Source: Planctopirus ephydatiae (lineage in GTDB: Bacteria > Planctomycetota > Planctomycetia > Planctomycetales > Planctomycetaceae). From it: a stretch of 64,000 bases of DNA. Position numbers and translations under genes: made by a program. The DNA lies in contig NZ_CP036299.1 of assembly GCF_007752345.1 (NCBI RefSeq), positions 4,436,001 to 4,500,000 of the forward strand. Reading direction: 5' to 3'. The notes under the pieces were generated by a model that was not told the origin of the DNA, did no database searches, and saw only the letters and a list, made by a program, of their open reading frames with translations. Shown one piece after another: positions 8,976-17,738 of this stretch. Within the stretch, counting starts at the first letter, position 1, and each line of letters starts with the position of its first letter.

Positions 8976-10013
8976 GTGCGAACACTGCTGAACTCGGTGT
9001 TGCTGTTGTCTGTGATTGCGTCCATGGCTCTGGAAACCTGGGCGATTGATGCGGTGCGGGGGAAGTCGTACCCGCTGGGTAAAGAACATGGCCCCTGGAT
9101 GATAATGGTGGCCAGTTTCAAGAAACCGCCGGAAGATCGTCGGACAGATGAAGGATTGACAGCCCGTCAGGCGGCTGACGAACTGGTTTATGAACTGCGC
9201 AAGGTGGGAATTCCTGCATACATCCATCTGCAGGAAGGTCGTGTGGAAAAATTACAGACAGTTGATCGACTGGGTCGTGAAGATGGCCGGGTCTACGCCG
9301 CTCAGCGGGGAATGATTTCGGTATTGGCGGGCAATTACGAATCGATTGAGTCGCCCGTGGCTCAAAAGACATTGTTGTATGTCAAAAAGTTTCGTCCCAA
9401 GTTTCTGGATGATCCCAAGAGTGGTGCAATTTACCGCGAAACTCCGGGGCAGAAGGGACCACTGGCAGGGGCATTTCTCACGATCAATCCCTTGATTGAT
9501 CCTGCGAGTATCCAGCAGAAGCGCGATATGTTGCTGACCCGCCTGAACACTGGCTTGCAGTATGGTCTGGTGGATGCCAAGGGGAAGTATTCTCTCAAGA
9601 TTGCCAGTTTTGGCGGTCGGCAGATGAGTGCGATTGGTGATGAAGCTTTGGCCAAGGGAGCCAGCAAATTTGACCGTAGTCTGGCGGGTAATGACGGGAT
9701 GAATCTGAATCTCGCTGGTGAAGATGCCGAGCAATTGACGCGGGCTTTGCGACAAAAAGGGATTGATGCCTATTGCTACCATGGTCGATTTGAATCGATT
9801 GTGACCGTGGGGGCTTTCCAATCCAATGAGGATCCACGAATCCAGGAATTTGCCAAAGTCTTTGGAGCCCGCATGAAGCTCAACCCTGCGACCGGGATAG
9901 AGAACTTCACCTCGGAGACATTGATCCTGCCGGGACCCAAGCCGACAGATCCTCCCGTCAAGGTCTTCATTTTTGAAGCCAATCCCACAGTTATGGAGAT
10001 TCCACAAGTCTGA
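8976..10013 (+). CDS. Secreted protein with two SPOR-like repeats
   Basis: A 345-residue protein that starts with GTG, supported by the strong ribosome site GGAAGGGAG ending six bases upstream. Residues 1-23 form a signal peptide (LLNSVLLLSVIASMALETWA). The mature protein is built from two related halves. Each has a beta strand (PWMIMVASF near 45, YSLKIASFGG near 207), a helix of the type AADELVYELRKVGIPAY or DAEQLTRALRQKGIDAY, and a further strand (ISVLAGNYES or IVTVGAFQSN). This strand-helix-strand order and the VGIPAY/KGIDAY turn resemble SPOR domains, which bind denuded peptidoglycan. Planctomycetes have an atypical, thin peptidoglycan wall, so a wall-binding role is plausible but unproven. 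A strong terminator follows at 10077-10118. Confidence 0.72.
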   Translation: MRTLLNSVLLLSVIASMALETWAIDAVRGKSYPLGKEHGPWMIMVASFKKPPEDRRTDEGLTARQAADELVYELRKVGIPAYIHLQEGRVEKLQTVDRLGREDGRVYAAQRGMISVLAGNYESIESPVAQKTLLYVKKFRPKFLDDPKSGAIYRETPGQKGPLAGAFLTINPLIDPASIQQKRDMLLTRLNTGLQYGLVDAKGKYSLKIASFGGRQMSAIGDEALAKGASKFDRSLAGNDGMNLNLAGEDAEQLTRALRQKGIDAYCYHGRFESIVTVGAFQSNEDPRIQEFAKVFGARMKLNPATGIENFTSETLILPGPKPTDPPVKVFIFEANPTVMEIPQV

Positions 10014-10076
10014 TTTCGCTGGCTGACAGATTGTGCCTGACAGGCCTGATGTCTCGTTGGCAATGTCACAAAAACG

Positions 10077-10118
10077 AGATCCTCCACTCAGTGCGAGTTG
10101 GAGGATCTTTCATTTTTT
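10077..10118 (+). terminator. Rho-independent terminator after the SPOR-like gene
   Basis: AGATCCTCCA at 10077-10086 pairs perfectly with TGGAGGATCT at 10099-10108, and the inner bases can extend the stem. It is followed by TTCATTTTTT. It lies 64 bp after the stop of the 8976 gene and before the end of the convergent histidine kinase gene. Confidence 0.85.
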
Positions 10119-10182
10119 GAACAGTTTTGAATGGCCAGAAGTACCTGGTGTTGATTGGAGAGACGTCGCCAGCAGACTTCCA

Positions 10183-11607
10183 TCAGACGGCTAAAGGAAG
10201 TCTGACTTCAACACTTGTCCCTACACCCAGTTCGCTCTTGATGGCGATTTCACCCCGGTGCTGTTTGACAATCGAATCGCAGATACTCAGGCCGAGACCC
10301 ATACCCCGGGATTCGAGTCTTTGGCGTGATCTGTCGACCTGAAAAAATCGATCAAACACATTTCTGAGATCCTCGGTTGAGATCCCGACACCTTGATCCT
10401 TGACTTCAAGTTGCAGCATGTGCTTTTCGGGGATCGTCGTAATGATGAGTCGGATTTCACTTTCAGGCCGTGAGAATTTAATCGCGTTATCCAGCAGATT
10501 GGTAACGACCTGACGCAATTCACTTTCCACACCGATGACTCTGCAAGAGTTGGGGTGATCAGACTGAGACTGCTCGCTGCCGAGAATCAATGAAAGGCGG
10601 ATCTGACGTTCTTCAGCGACGGCTGTAAACATCTCGACGGCTCTGGAAACGATGAGTTTCAAGTCCACGGGCTGGCGTTCGATATCTGTGCCGCGAACAT
10701 CGGACTCGGCGAGTTGCATCAACTGACGCACCAGCGTGGCCAGATGCTGGCATTCTTCGAGCAAGGTTTCGAGAGTTTCCTGATACTCGGCCGATTCGCG
10801 GGGCTTGGACAGTGCGACATCGATCTGGCTGATCATGGCTGTTAACGGAGAGCGCAGTTCATGAGCGGCATTCGCGAGGAACGAATTGTTGCGATTGATC
10901 TGCGAAGCGATTTCATCGAGGAAGGCATTAATCTTGATGGCTAAAATGTCGAGTTCGTCCCCTGTTCCTTTGATTTTGAGTCGATCCTGCAACTGACGTG
11001 GTCTCAGGATATCGGCTGAAGCCAGAATGCGCTGAAAGGGTGTGACAGCGCGAGTGGCCAGAATAAAGCCGCCCAGTGGAGCGAGAATACAAAGGGAAAA
11101 AGCAATCGGCAGGAGGACTCGAGTCATGCGGGCGACATCTGTGGTAATGAACCTTGTATTGAGCCCGACACGGACAAACGTGACCACCTCGGTGTTGACC
11201 TGCTTCTCCACAGCGCGAATGTCACCACTGGCCCAGATTGTGGCGTCTCCCATTTTGCCAACGATGCTGTCAATGGGGGTGGATGGAGCATTGGCACTGG
11301 CAAAGATGGTTTGTCGATTGGCATCGAGCCAGCGGATGTGCCAGCCCACTTCTTTACTACTCTCAGCTTTGCGTTCCATTTCGCCGCGGATGGCGTCCTG
11401 ATCGGGCCAGTATTCGCGCACGGCCAGTTCGAGTGCGCTGGCTTCATCGAGAAGAATACGGTTGGTTTCGTCCACCAGTGAGAATCGAAGCCCTTCGCGG
11501 ACACTGATCAATGCCGCCAGGACAGCGAGAATCACGACGAGGGTATTCCAGACAGTCAGTCGGAATCGGAGCGAAGCCAGTCTGCGGCTAAGATGCTGGA
11601 AGGGCAT
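10183..11607 (-). CDS. Sensor histidine kinase
   Basis: A 474-residue membrane kinase. A membrane span at about 18-36 and a second at about 164-184 flank a ~125-residue extracytoplasmic sensor; a HAMP linker follows (RAVTPFQRILASADIL). The dimerisation domain has phospho-His249 in NAAHELRSPL. The ATPase domain has the N box (NLLDNAIKF), G1 (DQGVGIS), F box (FDRFFQVD) and G2 (GMGLGLS), so the kinase appears intact. The start at 11607 lies inside the response-regulator gene (20-base overlap with its end at 11588), and GAGG just upstream of the ATG fits translational coupling. The frame remains open to 11691, but that stretch is the regulator gene read in another frame. Its stimulus is not shown by the sequence; the two-span layout resembles metal- and envelope-responsive kinases. 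Confidence 0.93.
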   Translation of the reverse strand: MPFQHLSRRLASLRFRLTVWNTLVVILAVLAALISVREGLRFSLVDETNRILLDEASALELAVREYWPDQDAIRGEMERKAESSKEVGWHIRWLDANRQTIFASANAPSTPIDSIVGKMGDATIWASGDIRAVEKQVNTEVVTFVRVGLNTRFITTDVARMTRVLLPIAFSLCILAPLGGFILATRAVTPFQRILASADILRPRQLQDRLKIKGTGDELDILAIKINAFLDEIASQINRNNSFLANAAHELRSPLTAMISQIDVALSKPRESAEYQETLETLLEECQHLATLVRQLMQLAESDVRGTDIERQPVDLKLIVSRAVEMFTAVAEERQIRLSLILGSEQSQSDHPNSCRVIGVESELRQVVTNLLDNAIKFSRPESEIRLIITTIPEKHMLQLEVKDQGVGISTEDLRNVFDRFFQVDRSRQRLESRGMGLGLSICDSIVKQHRGEIAIKSELGVGTSVEVRLPLAV

Positions 11608-12265
11608 AACCTCGTCCCCGCACAGTTTTGATGATCGATTGATCGCGGTCTTCATCCAGTTTGCCGCGGAGCCGGTTGATATGCACTTCAATGACGTTGG
11701 TGGTGCCGTCCCAGTTGAAGCCCCAGACGTGTTCGCACAGCATTTTTCTGGTTACAACCTGGCCCGCATAGCGCATGAGAAGTTCGAGCAGACTGAATTC
11801 GATGGGAGTGAGGTCGATTTCTTTTTCTGTATCGTTCGAGGTGACCCGGCGAGTGGTGAGATCCAGAGTCAGCCCAGCCGCTTCGAGAATCATGGAAGGC
11901 TTGTTGCCAGTCCGTCTCTGGACAGCTTCGAGGCGAGCCATGAGCTCAGCGAAGTCGAACGGTTTGACGAGATAGTCATCGGCCCCGAGTTTGAGACCTT
12001 TGACTCGATCATCGACAGAACCGAGTGCTGTCAACAGGATGATCGGGGCCTGAACTCCAGCCGCTCGCAGTTTTTGCAGGACATCCCAACCACTCTCTCC
12101 GGGAAGCAGCAGATCGAGAACAATCGCATCGGCCTGGCGGGAGAGTGCTGTTTCGTAACCGGAGATCCCGTTCTGCTCCCAGACGCAATGATGCCCGGCT
12201 TCGGAGAATCCTTGCTGAAGTGAGCGGCCGATCGCGGGGTCGTCTTCAATCACGAGAACATTCAT
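11588..12265 (-). CDS. OmpR/PhoB-family response regulator
   Basis: A 225-residue regulator. The receiver domain (residues 1-115) has the acidic pair ED8-D9 region in VIEDDP, phospho-acceptor Asp51 in VLDLLLPGESGW, Thr79 in LLTALG and Lys101 in YLVKPF. The winged-helix DNA-binding domain (about 125-222) has LTPIEFSLLELLMRYAGQVVTR and the recognition-region sequence TNVIEVHINRLRGKLD. AGGAG eight bases before the ATG supports the start. It is the first gene of a two-gene unit with the histidine kinase, and is divergent from the sulfite/nitrite reductase gene across a ~530 bp spacer, so that reductase is one conceivable target (inference). Confidence 0.95.
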   Translation of the reverse strand: MNVLVIEDDPAIGRSLQQGFSEAGHHCVWEQNGISGYETALSRQADAIVLDLLLPGESGWDVLQKLRAAGVQAPIILLTALGSVDDRVKGLKLGADDYLVKPFDFAELMARLEAVQRRTGNKPSMILEAAGLTLDLTTRRVTSNDTEKEIDLTPIEFSLLELLMRYAGQVVTRKMLCEHVWGFNWDGTTNVIEVHINRLRGKLDEDRDQSIIKTVRGRGYALPAS

Positions 12266-12799
12266 TGAGGATTCTCCTGGAGGTCAACGACGGCAAAGTG
12301 ATTCGCAAAGTGACAATTGGTTCGAGCACTGAGAATTTTCAGAGTGCGAGCAGGGATTCAGGGCGATCGGATTACCATTTGTTGGAAATCAGGGGTTCAG
12401 AAAAGCTGATCTGGAAATGTTTGCCATTGGTAACTATTTAAAAGTTTACAGCATGAGGGGGCTTCTGGTCGTTCGTGAACTGCTGAAAATCCCGCAAGCT
12501 GAGTGGTTTGCCGTTGGGATGGGGGTTTGAAAGTTGGTTGAGCTTCTCACGCCGACTTTGGAACAATCGAACAGGTGCCTTCCCAGCGGTCGACCTACTC
12601 AGACAGGTCGGATTGAGGTATGATTCCCATGTCATCCGCATGAGAATTCAGCAGGTATTCCCTGAGTGTTGTGCCTGACTGGCAGGTATTGCCTGCATGT
12701 TTGAACGCGGGGCGTGTTCGCCAAGTGTAAGACTGCGTGGACATGCCCAGCCCACCGAGAGAGTCCATTCCGAGTTTGTGAGTCAGCAGGAAGGCCGTG
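12266..12799. other. Divergent intergenic region, about 530 bp
   Basis: This spacer lies between the response regulator (minus) and the sulfite/nitrite reductase (plus) and must hold both promoters. A short inverted repeat, GCAGG-TATTG-CCTGC, occurs near 12683-12697. I see no siroheme-pathway riboswitch and no gene. Confidence 0.4.
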
Positions 12800-14515
12800 A
12801 TGTCTGAGCAGGTCGAACGCAGCAAAAATGAGATCATCAAGGAAAACAGCCGGCAATTGCGTGGTTCCATCCTGACAGATCTGCAGAGTGAGTCACCGGA
12901 ATTCAGCGAAGACAGCCAGCAACTGCTGAAGTTTCATGGCATGTATCAGCAGGATGACCGCGATGTCCGGAAGGCAAAAAATTCTGATGGAACACCGAAG
13001 GGCAAGACGCATATCGTCATGATTCGCGCTCGGATTCCGGGCGGCAACATGACGGCAGAGCAGTTTCTGGGCATTCTCGACTTGAGCGAGCAGTATGGCA
13101 ACGGTGCCATGCGTTTGACGACCCGGCAAGGGATCCAACTTCATTACATCCCCAAGGGAAACACAAAAGAAGTCGTTAAAGGGATTAACGACACGATGCT
13201 CACCACGCTCGCCGCGTGCGGCGACGTCAATCGCAACGTGATGGCGTGCCCGGCTCCATTTAAAGATCAGCCACATGCTGCCATTCAGAAACTGGCCTAT
13301 GAGATGGCCGAGCATTTTCGTCCAAAGACCACAGCCTACCATGAACTGTGGCTGACTGATGGCGAGGGGAACAACCACAACGCGACCGAGGAGTTTGTGC
13401 CTGTGGAAGAACCGATCTACGGTACGCACTATCTCCCTCGCAAATTCAAGATGGCCATTGCGTTGCCCGACGATAACTGCATTGATGTTTATGCCAACGA
13501 TCTGGGCTTGATTGCCGATGTGCAAGAAGGCCAGATCGTGGGTTACAACATGCTCGTCGGTGGTGGTATGGGGCGGACTCCTGCTGCCGAAAAGACCTTC
13601 CCTGCAGTCGGCAAGAAGCTCTGCTACGTGACTCCCGAACAGGTCATTCCTGTGGCTGAAGCCGTGGTGAAAGTTCAGCGTGATTTTGGAAATCGTTCTG
13701 ATCGAAAAGTGGCCCGCCTCAAGTACCTGATTCATAACTGGGGTCTGGATGCCTTCCGGGCCAAAGTGGAAGAGTACTATGGCCAGCCTTTGACTCCGCC
13801 AAATTCCGTGGATGTCAAAGGTGTCGAAGACCATGTGGGCTGGTTCGAACAGGGCGATGGCAAGCTGTTTGTAGGAATCAACATTGAATGCGGGCGTGTG
13901 CGGGATACCAGTGAAGTTCAGGTCAAGACCGGCCTGCGGGCCATTATCGAAAAGTACCGCATGCCAGTGCGGGCGACTGCTCTGCAGGGATTGATCCTGT
14001 GCGATATTGATCCTGCCGATCGTGCAGATATCACGGCAATGCTCAAGCAGTATGGCCTGAAGTCCGCTGAAGAATTGACCATTCTGCGTCGCTTCGCAAT
14101 TGCCTGCCCTGCGCTGCCGACTTGTGGTTTATCGCTGACGGAATCAGAACGAGTGCTTCCGGGTGTGATTGATCAACTCGATATTGAGATGGCCAGGTTG
14201 GGTTTGCAGTCGGAAAAGATCTCGGTCCATATGACGGGTTGCAACAATGGTTGTGCCCGGCCCTATACGCCAGATATTGGTTTTGTCGGTCGATCGCTGG
14301 GTAAGTACACCATGTTTGTCGGCGGAAATCCCGAAGGATCGCGACTGGCCTTCATGTACGAAGATTATGTCCCACTGGAAAAACTGGTGCCGACACTGGT
14401 ACCACTGCTGACAGGTTACAAGGCCGATCGCATGCCCGGAGAAGGTTTTGGCGATTACTGCGTGCGTCTCGGGATTGAAGGCTTGAAGGAGTTGGCCACT
14501 CAAGTGGCTGTCTAA
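12800..14515 (+). CDS. Siroheme- and 4Fe-4S-dependent sulfite (or nitrite) reductase
   Basis: A 571-residue member of the CysI/NirA family, which carries out six-electron reduction of sulfite to sulfide or nitrite to ammonia. Two repeated ferredoxin-like and siroheme domains are visible: the first includes RLTTRQGIQLHYI and NVMACPAP, the second RATALQGLIL. The cluster-binding cysteines are present as C-x5-C (CPALPTC) and C-x3-C (TGCNNGCARPY), spaced as in E. coli CysI. The ATG at 12800 is preferred over the overlapping GTG at 12797 because AGGAAGG at 12788-12794 is well placed. There is no flavoprotein cysJ next to it, so the electron donor is probably ferredoxin (inference). Sequence alone does not settle sulfite versus nitrite; the CPALPTC motif favours sulfite reductase. 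Confidence 0.9.
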   Translation: MSEQVERSKNEIIKENSRQLRGSILTDLQSESPEFSEDSQQLLKFHGMYQQDDRDVRKAKNSDGTPKGKTHIVMIRARIPGGNMTAEQFLGILDLSEQYGNGAMRLTTRQGIQLHYIPKGNTKEVVKGINDTMLTTLAACGDVNRNVMACPAPFKDQPHAAIQKLAYEMAEHFRPKTTAYHELWLTDGEGNNHNATEEFVPVEEPIYGTHYLPRKFKMAIALPDDNCIDVYANDLGLIADVQEGQIVGYNMLVGGGMGRTPAAEKTFPAVGKKLCYVTPEQVIPVAEAVVKVQRDFGNRSDRKVARLKYLIHNWGLDAFRAKVEEYYGQPLTPPNSVDVKGVEDHVGWFEQGDGKLFVGINIECGRVRDTSEVQVKTGLRAIIEKYRMPVRATALQGLILCDIDPADRADITAMLKQYGLKSAEELTILRRFAIACPALPTCGLSLTESERVLPGVIDQLDIEMARLGLQSEKISVHMTGCNNGCARPYTPDIGFVGRSLGKYTMFVGGNPEGSRLAFMYEDYVPLEKLVPTLVPLLTGYKADRMPGEGFGDYCVRLGIEGLKELATQVAV

Positions 14516-14887
14516 GTCCGCCAGAAATATCAACGGATCAGCGTTACTGCGAAACCAATCATACGATCCCAGAGATAAAAGGCGTGTTGAGGGTCTGTAA
14601 GGCATGCTTCCTCGGAGCCGCAAGCATGGCACGACCATCGTTTTAAATCGTGGAGTTGGCACATCTCAGGGCGTTAAGGTCAAGCCAGCCTTGCCTGCTT
14701 AACAGTTATCTGGTTCGTTTGATGCCACTGGCCCCGTGAAGAAATGTTTTTCAATTCTGTATCGCAGGGGGTGACTGTTGCTGGCAGATAGCAGTTGATA
14801 GAACTGTGAGATGTGAGTTGTTGCCAGATCTTATCAGGAGAGAGTGTTGAATCTCCTGTCGTAATTGCTCGCGAATGGCGGGTTCCT
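14516..14887. other. Intergenic region, about 370 bp, with one dispersed repeat
   Basis: The gap between the sulfite/nitrite reductase and the HlyD-type gene. The only recognisable element is a copy of the 32-nt dispersed hairpin repeat at 14601-14632. Confidence 0.45.
14601..14632 (-). repeat. Dispersed 32-nt hairpin repeat, copy A
   Basis: The minus strand reads GTGCCATGCTTGCGGCTCCG then AGGAAGCATGCC, two differences from the best copy at 33431. The arms CATGCTT and AAGCATG pair around a GC-rich loop. It lies downstream of the sulfite/nitrite reductase gene. It belongs to a four-copy family in this window. Confidence 0.8.
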
Positions 14888-16945
14888 ATGACGCTTAGAA
14901 TAACCGATCGATCACAGATCGAAGATTTGGTGGATCGACTGGCTCAAGCGGTGCATGAGGCTGACCAGCCGGGTCAGGTCACACAGGAGTTGCTGGCCAG
15001 TCTTTCGCCGCTCACTGGAGCTATGGCATCGCGCTTATGGATCTGGGTAGGAGGTGTTCCCACTGTCAGTCAGGATGGGGCTCCTGAGAACACCACGGCT
15101 TCATCGCAGCGACCGACAGTCAGGGGCAGTGCCATGGCGGTCGCCATTCACTCGGGTGCGATCCTCGCCCGATATGCTGATCCTGCCGCGCATGAGTTGC
15201 GTGAGGTCGCCAATCTGGCCTATTCAGTGAAGCCTCAACTTCTGGAGCCTTTGCCTCAAGGAGATCAAAGTAAGACAGTTGCTGCCGAGAGTGTACTTCG
15301 CTGGATGATCCCCGTGCGAAAGTCCAGTCGTACGCTGGCAGTGCTCGAGTTTTTGCAGCCCGGGAAAGCCGTTGATCCCTTGCCACTGGCCAGTGTGGTA
15401 GCGGAACTGCTGGCCGATCTGTTGCTGGATCAGGAAGTCCGCCAGTTGCGATTGACTGTCGAACGCCGCCAGAAAGAGCAGGCATTTTTTGCACGTCTGG
15501 CAACGACTTCTGGAGGGCAAGAAGCCGCTCAGTTGATTGCTCAGGAGGTTCGCGGGCTGGTGGGCTGTGACCGAGTAGCCGTTTTGCAGTTTGCAGGGAA
15601 GCAAGCACGTTTGCTGGCGGTCTCGGGAGTTGCTGATTTTGATCGGAGATCGCCAGAAGTCCGCCAATTGGAAGCGATGGTTCAAGCGGAGAGTCAAGTC
15701 CGTGAGGAGGAGCGTGATCCCCGCATTCAGTTGATCACAGACTTGGCAAGCGGAGTGCCAATTGCGGTTGTCGTCCTGGAGAAGTTTGAATCTGAAGTCG
15801 ATCGGCGCAAGGAAGCATCGCTGCAGCCGGTTTCCACATCGAGTACGAAGCCCGCAGGAATCAATTCCGAGTTACTCACTACGCGGGAAGCCAATGAGCT
15901 GGCTGAGATTCTCAGAAACTGGCAAGGTCTCGAAGCGGTCGTTTCGTCCATCCTGAGGCAGCAATTACTGGTGGAGACGATTCCCCTCGCGTCGTTCTGG
16001 TTGAGAGCAAGTCGGGAGTTCAAGACGCTGTCGCTCCGTCGGCAGGCTCGGCGTGTCGTGTTGTTTGTCCTGTTCGGTGGAATGGTGGCGAGCCTGTTTC
16101 TGATACCGGGCGAACTGCAGATGACCGGGCAGGGCGCTGTCTGGCCGCACCAGCGCAAGCATGTTTTTGCACCCCACGCAGGACGTGTAGAACAAATTCA
16201 TGTGAATCAGGGGAGCATCGTCAAAACAGGCGATCTCCTGGTGACCTTGTATAACCCGGAAATGGAGTTGGAATCGACACGATTACAGGGTGAGATTTTA
16301 ACGCTGGAAAAACAGATCGAGGCCACACGATCTGCCCGGGTACAACTCTCTTCCGGGAATAGCGATCAGGCGGCAAAGGCTGCAGAACTTTCTGCCCAGG
16401 AATTGGGGTTTGAGCAGCAACTGCAGTCCCGCAGAGAGGAGTTATCACTCGTTAGACAAGCCATGAGTGAACTGCAGATTCGATCGCCGATGGATGGCGA
16501 AGTCATGACCTGGGATCCTCAGCAGACACTGGCTGGGCGACCGGTGGAACGCGGTCAGATCTTACTGGATCTGGGAGATACGCAAGGTGAGTGGGTGGTG
16601 GATGTCCGTGTGACAGATCAATCGATGGGCCACATTCTGAGTGCATATGTGCAGACTCCGGGACAAGGAAATCGACCACAGGAAAAACTCCCTGCTGAGT
16701 TTGTCCTGACAACCCGGCCTGAAGAGACTCACACTGCCCATGTGGAGTCGATCAGTGAAAGTGTAGAGCGTGATGAAATGGGGCAGCTCTACCTGCGACT
16801 GGTGTTGGGTTTTGACCGGCAGAATGTTGCAGGTCTTCGCCCGGGAGCGACGGCAGTGCCCAGAATTCACTGTGGCAGAGCACCTCTAGGTTACGTCTGG
16901 CTGCATGATTTGATCGACAGGATCCGTCTGTGGTGGCAATTTTGA
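14888..16945 (+). CDS. HlyD-type membrane-fusion/adaptor protein with long cytoplasmic N-terminus
   Basis: A 685-residue protein. Residues ~1-370 are cytoplasmic; the middle part (about 170-300, with FFARLATTSGGQEAAQLIAQEVRG and CDRVAVLQF) looks like a GAF-type sensory fold. One membrane span lies near 385-402. After it comes an adaptor domain: biotinyl/lipoyl-like half (KHVFAPHAGRVEQIHVNQGSIV, then GDLLVTLYNPEME), a coiled-coil hairpin (~residues 455-540, heptad-rich), the second lipoyl half (IRSPMDGEVMTW) and a beta-barrel ending with RPGATAVPRI. Such adaptors usually bridge an inner-membrane exporter to the outer membrane, and in planctomycetes are often encoded beside an M50-type peptidase; no such partner is next to this one. 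The GTG at 14813 is an alternative start, but the ATG at 14888 is preferred. Confidence 0.8.
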   Translation: MTLRITDRSQIEDLVDRLAQAVHEADQPGQVTQELLASLSPLTGAMASRLWIWVGGVPTVSQDGAPENTTASSQRPTVRGSAMAVAIHSGAILARYADPAAHELREVANLAYSVKPQLLEPLPQGDQSKTVAAESVLRWMIPVRKSSRTLAVLEFLQPGKAVDPLPLASVVAELLADLLLDQEVRQLRLTVERRQKEQAFFARLATTSGGQEAAQLIAQEVRGLVGCDRVAVLQFAGKQARLLAVSGVADFDRRSPEVRQLEAMVQAESQVREEERDPRIQLITDLASGVPIAVVVLEKFESEVDRRKEASLQPVSTSSTKPAGINSELLTTREANELAEILRNWQGLEAVVSSILRQQLLVETIPLASFWLRASREFKTLSLRRQARRVVLFVLFGGMVASLFLIPGELQMTGQGAVWPHQRKHVFAPHAGRVEQIHVNQGSIVKTGDLLVTLYNPEMELESTRLQGEILTLEKQIEATRSARVQLSSGNSDQAAKAAELSAQELGFEQQLQSRREELSLVRQAMSELQIRSPMDGEVMTWDPQQTLAGRPVERGQILLDLGDTQGEWVVDVRVTDQSMGHILSAYVQTPGQGNRPQEKLPAEFVLTTRPEETHTAHVESISESVERDEMGQLYLRLVLGFDRQNVAGLRPGATAVPRIHCGRAPLGYVWLHDLIDRIRLWWQF

Positions 16946-17057
16946 GGCTGGGGAAGAAGTTTCTCCAGATCTTATAGTTTGAAACATCGCTAAGTATGAA
17001 TCAATAGTATAGCGAATGGCTTCGATTCAACAATTTCTTTGCACAACCTGAAACAGG

Positions 17058-17077
17058 TGTGACAACAAGCTGTCACA
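17058..17077. promoter_or_regulatory. Inverted repeat of operator type
   Basis: TGTGACA at 17058-17064 and TGTCACA at 17071-17077 are perfect inverted arms separated by six bases. The arms resemble CRP/FNR-family half-sites, but the distance between TGTGA and TCACA is ten rather than six bases, so it is not a standard site. No gene start is close by, which lowers the likelihood of a true operator. Confidence 0.3.
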
Positions 17078-17650
17078 ACCCTAGCCGATAACTGCCCCTG
17101 TTCGATGCGATGTGGCGGTGGTTATGGCCATGCGAAGGACGGCAGAGATGGGTCGGCCAGAGCAAGCCTGCGGCCTGACCACCGCCACACTCTTCTAGAG
17201 CGGCGCCATGCTCTGCTGGGACGACACACAGACCACATGCATCGATCTACTCAGCTAGGAATTCAATGGCATATCGATGCGCTGTCCAGCATGCCGGCTC
17301 AGAACTGTTGACCACTCTCAACGCCATCCTCTGATGGCCGCAAACCTTAGTAACCACGACCCTTTATCGCTTGAAATTTGAGAGATTCGCTCTGCCATGA
17401 AGGTGTAGGCAAAAGTTCCCGAATCAACACGCACGGTGTGGCTTCCTGTCGTCCTAAAGAGCTTGACGAAAAGGTGACAACCAATTGGACACAAAGTTGG
17501 CAGGGCCATTGCCAGATGGGATGACACGAAGTTTTGTGTAATCGTCAGCAGTTTTGAGCAATCTTGCTTTTCAGAGGCTCATGGGACCGTTGATTTCCAG
17601 AGAGAGAATTCGCATTTCGCCGTCACCTGGGGGGCTTTGGAAAGACCGTC

Positions 17651-17690
17651 GATAAAAGCTGAGGCCCGGCAGATCGTGCTGCCGGGCCTC
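17651..17690 (-). terminator. Rho-independent terminator of the STAS gene
   Basis: GAGGCCCGGCAG at 17661-17672 and CTGCCGGGCCTC at 17679-17690 form a perfect 12-bp stem with a six-base loop. Read on the minus strand, the stem is followed by AGCTTTTATC, so it serves the STAS gene that ends at 17739. Confidence 0.85.
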
Positions 17691-17738
17691 TGTTAGAACT
17701 CCACCCGATAAAATCGGGGGACGATATGCACGACTGAA

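Larger units (their letters stand above)
16946..17738. other. Intergenic region, about 790 bp, no gene seen
   Basis: This gap lies between convergent genes (HlyD-type on plus, STAS on minus). It contains the inverted repeat TGTGACA/TGTCACA at 17058-17077 and the STAS-gene terminator at 17651-17690. The small open frames here lack ribosome sites and family resemblance. The length is more than two convergent genes need. Confidence 0.5.

Noticed and set aside
11462-12223. Plus-strand frame of 253 codons
   Set aside because: Antisense to the OmpR-type regulator and the start of the kinase gene, both with complete motifs; no ribosome site.
12893-13834. Minus-strand frame of 313 codons
   Set aside because: Antisense to the siroheme reductase. 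His-rich composition is typical of the complement of a real gene.
17058-17077. Candidate CRP/FNR site
   Set aside because: The TGTGA and TCACA half-sites are ten bases apart rather than six, and no promoter is near; kept only as an unassigned inverted repeat.
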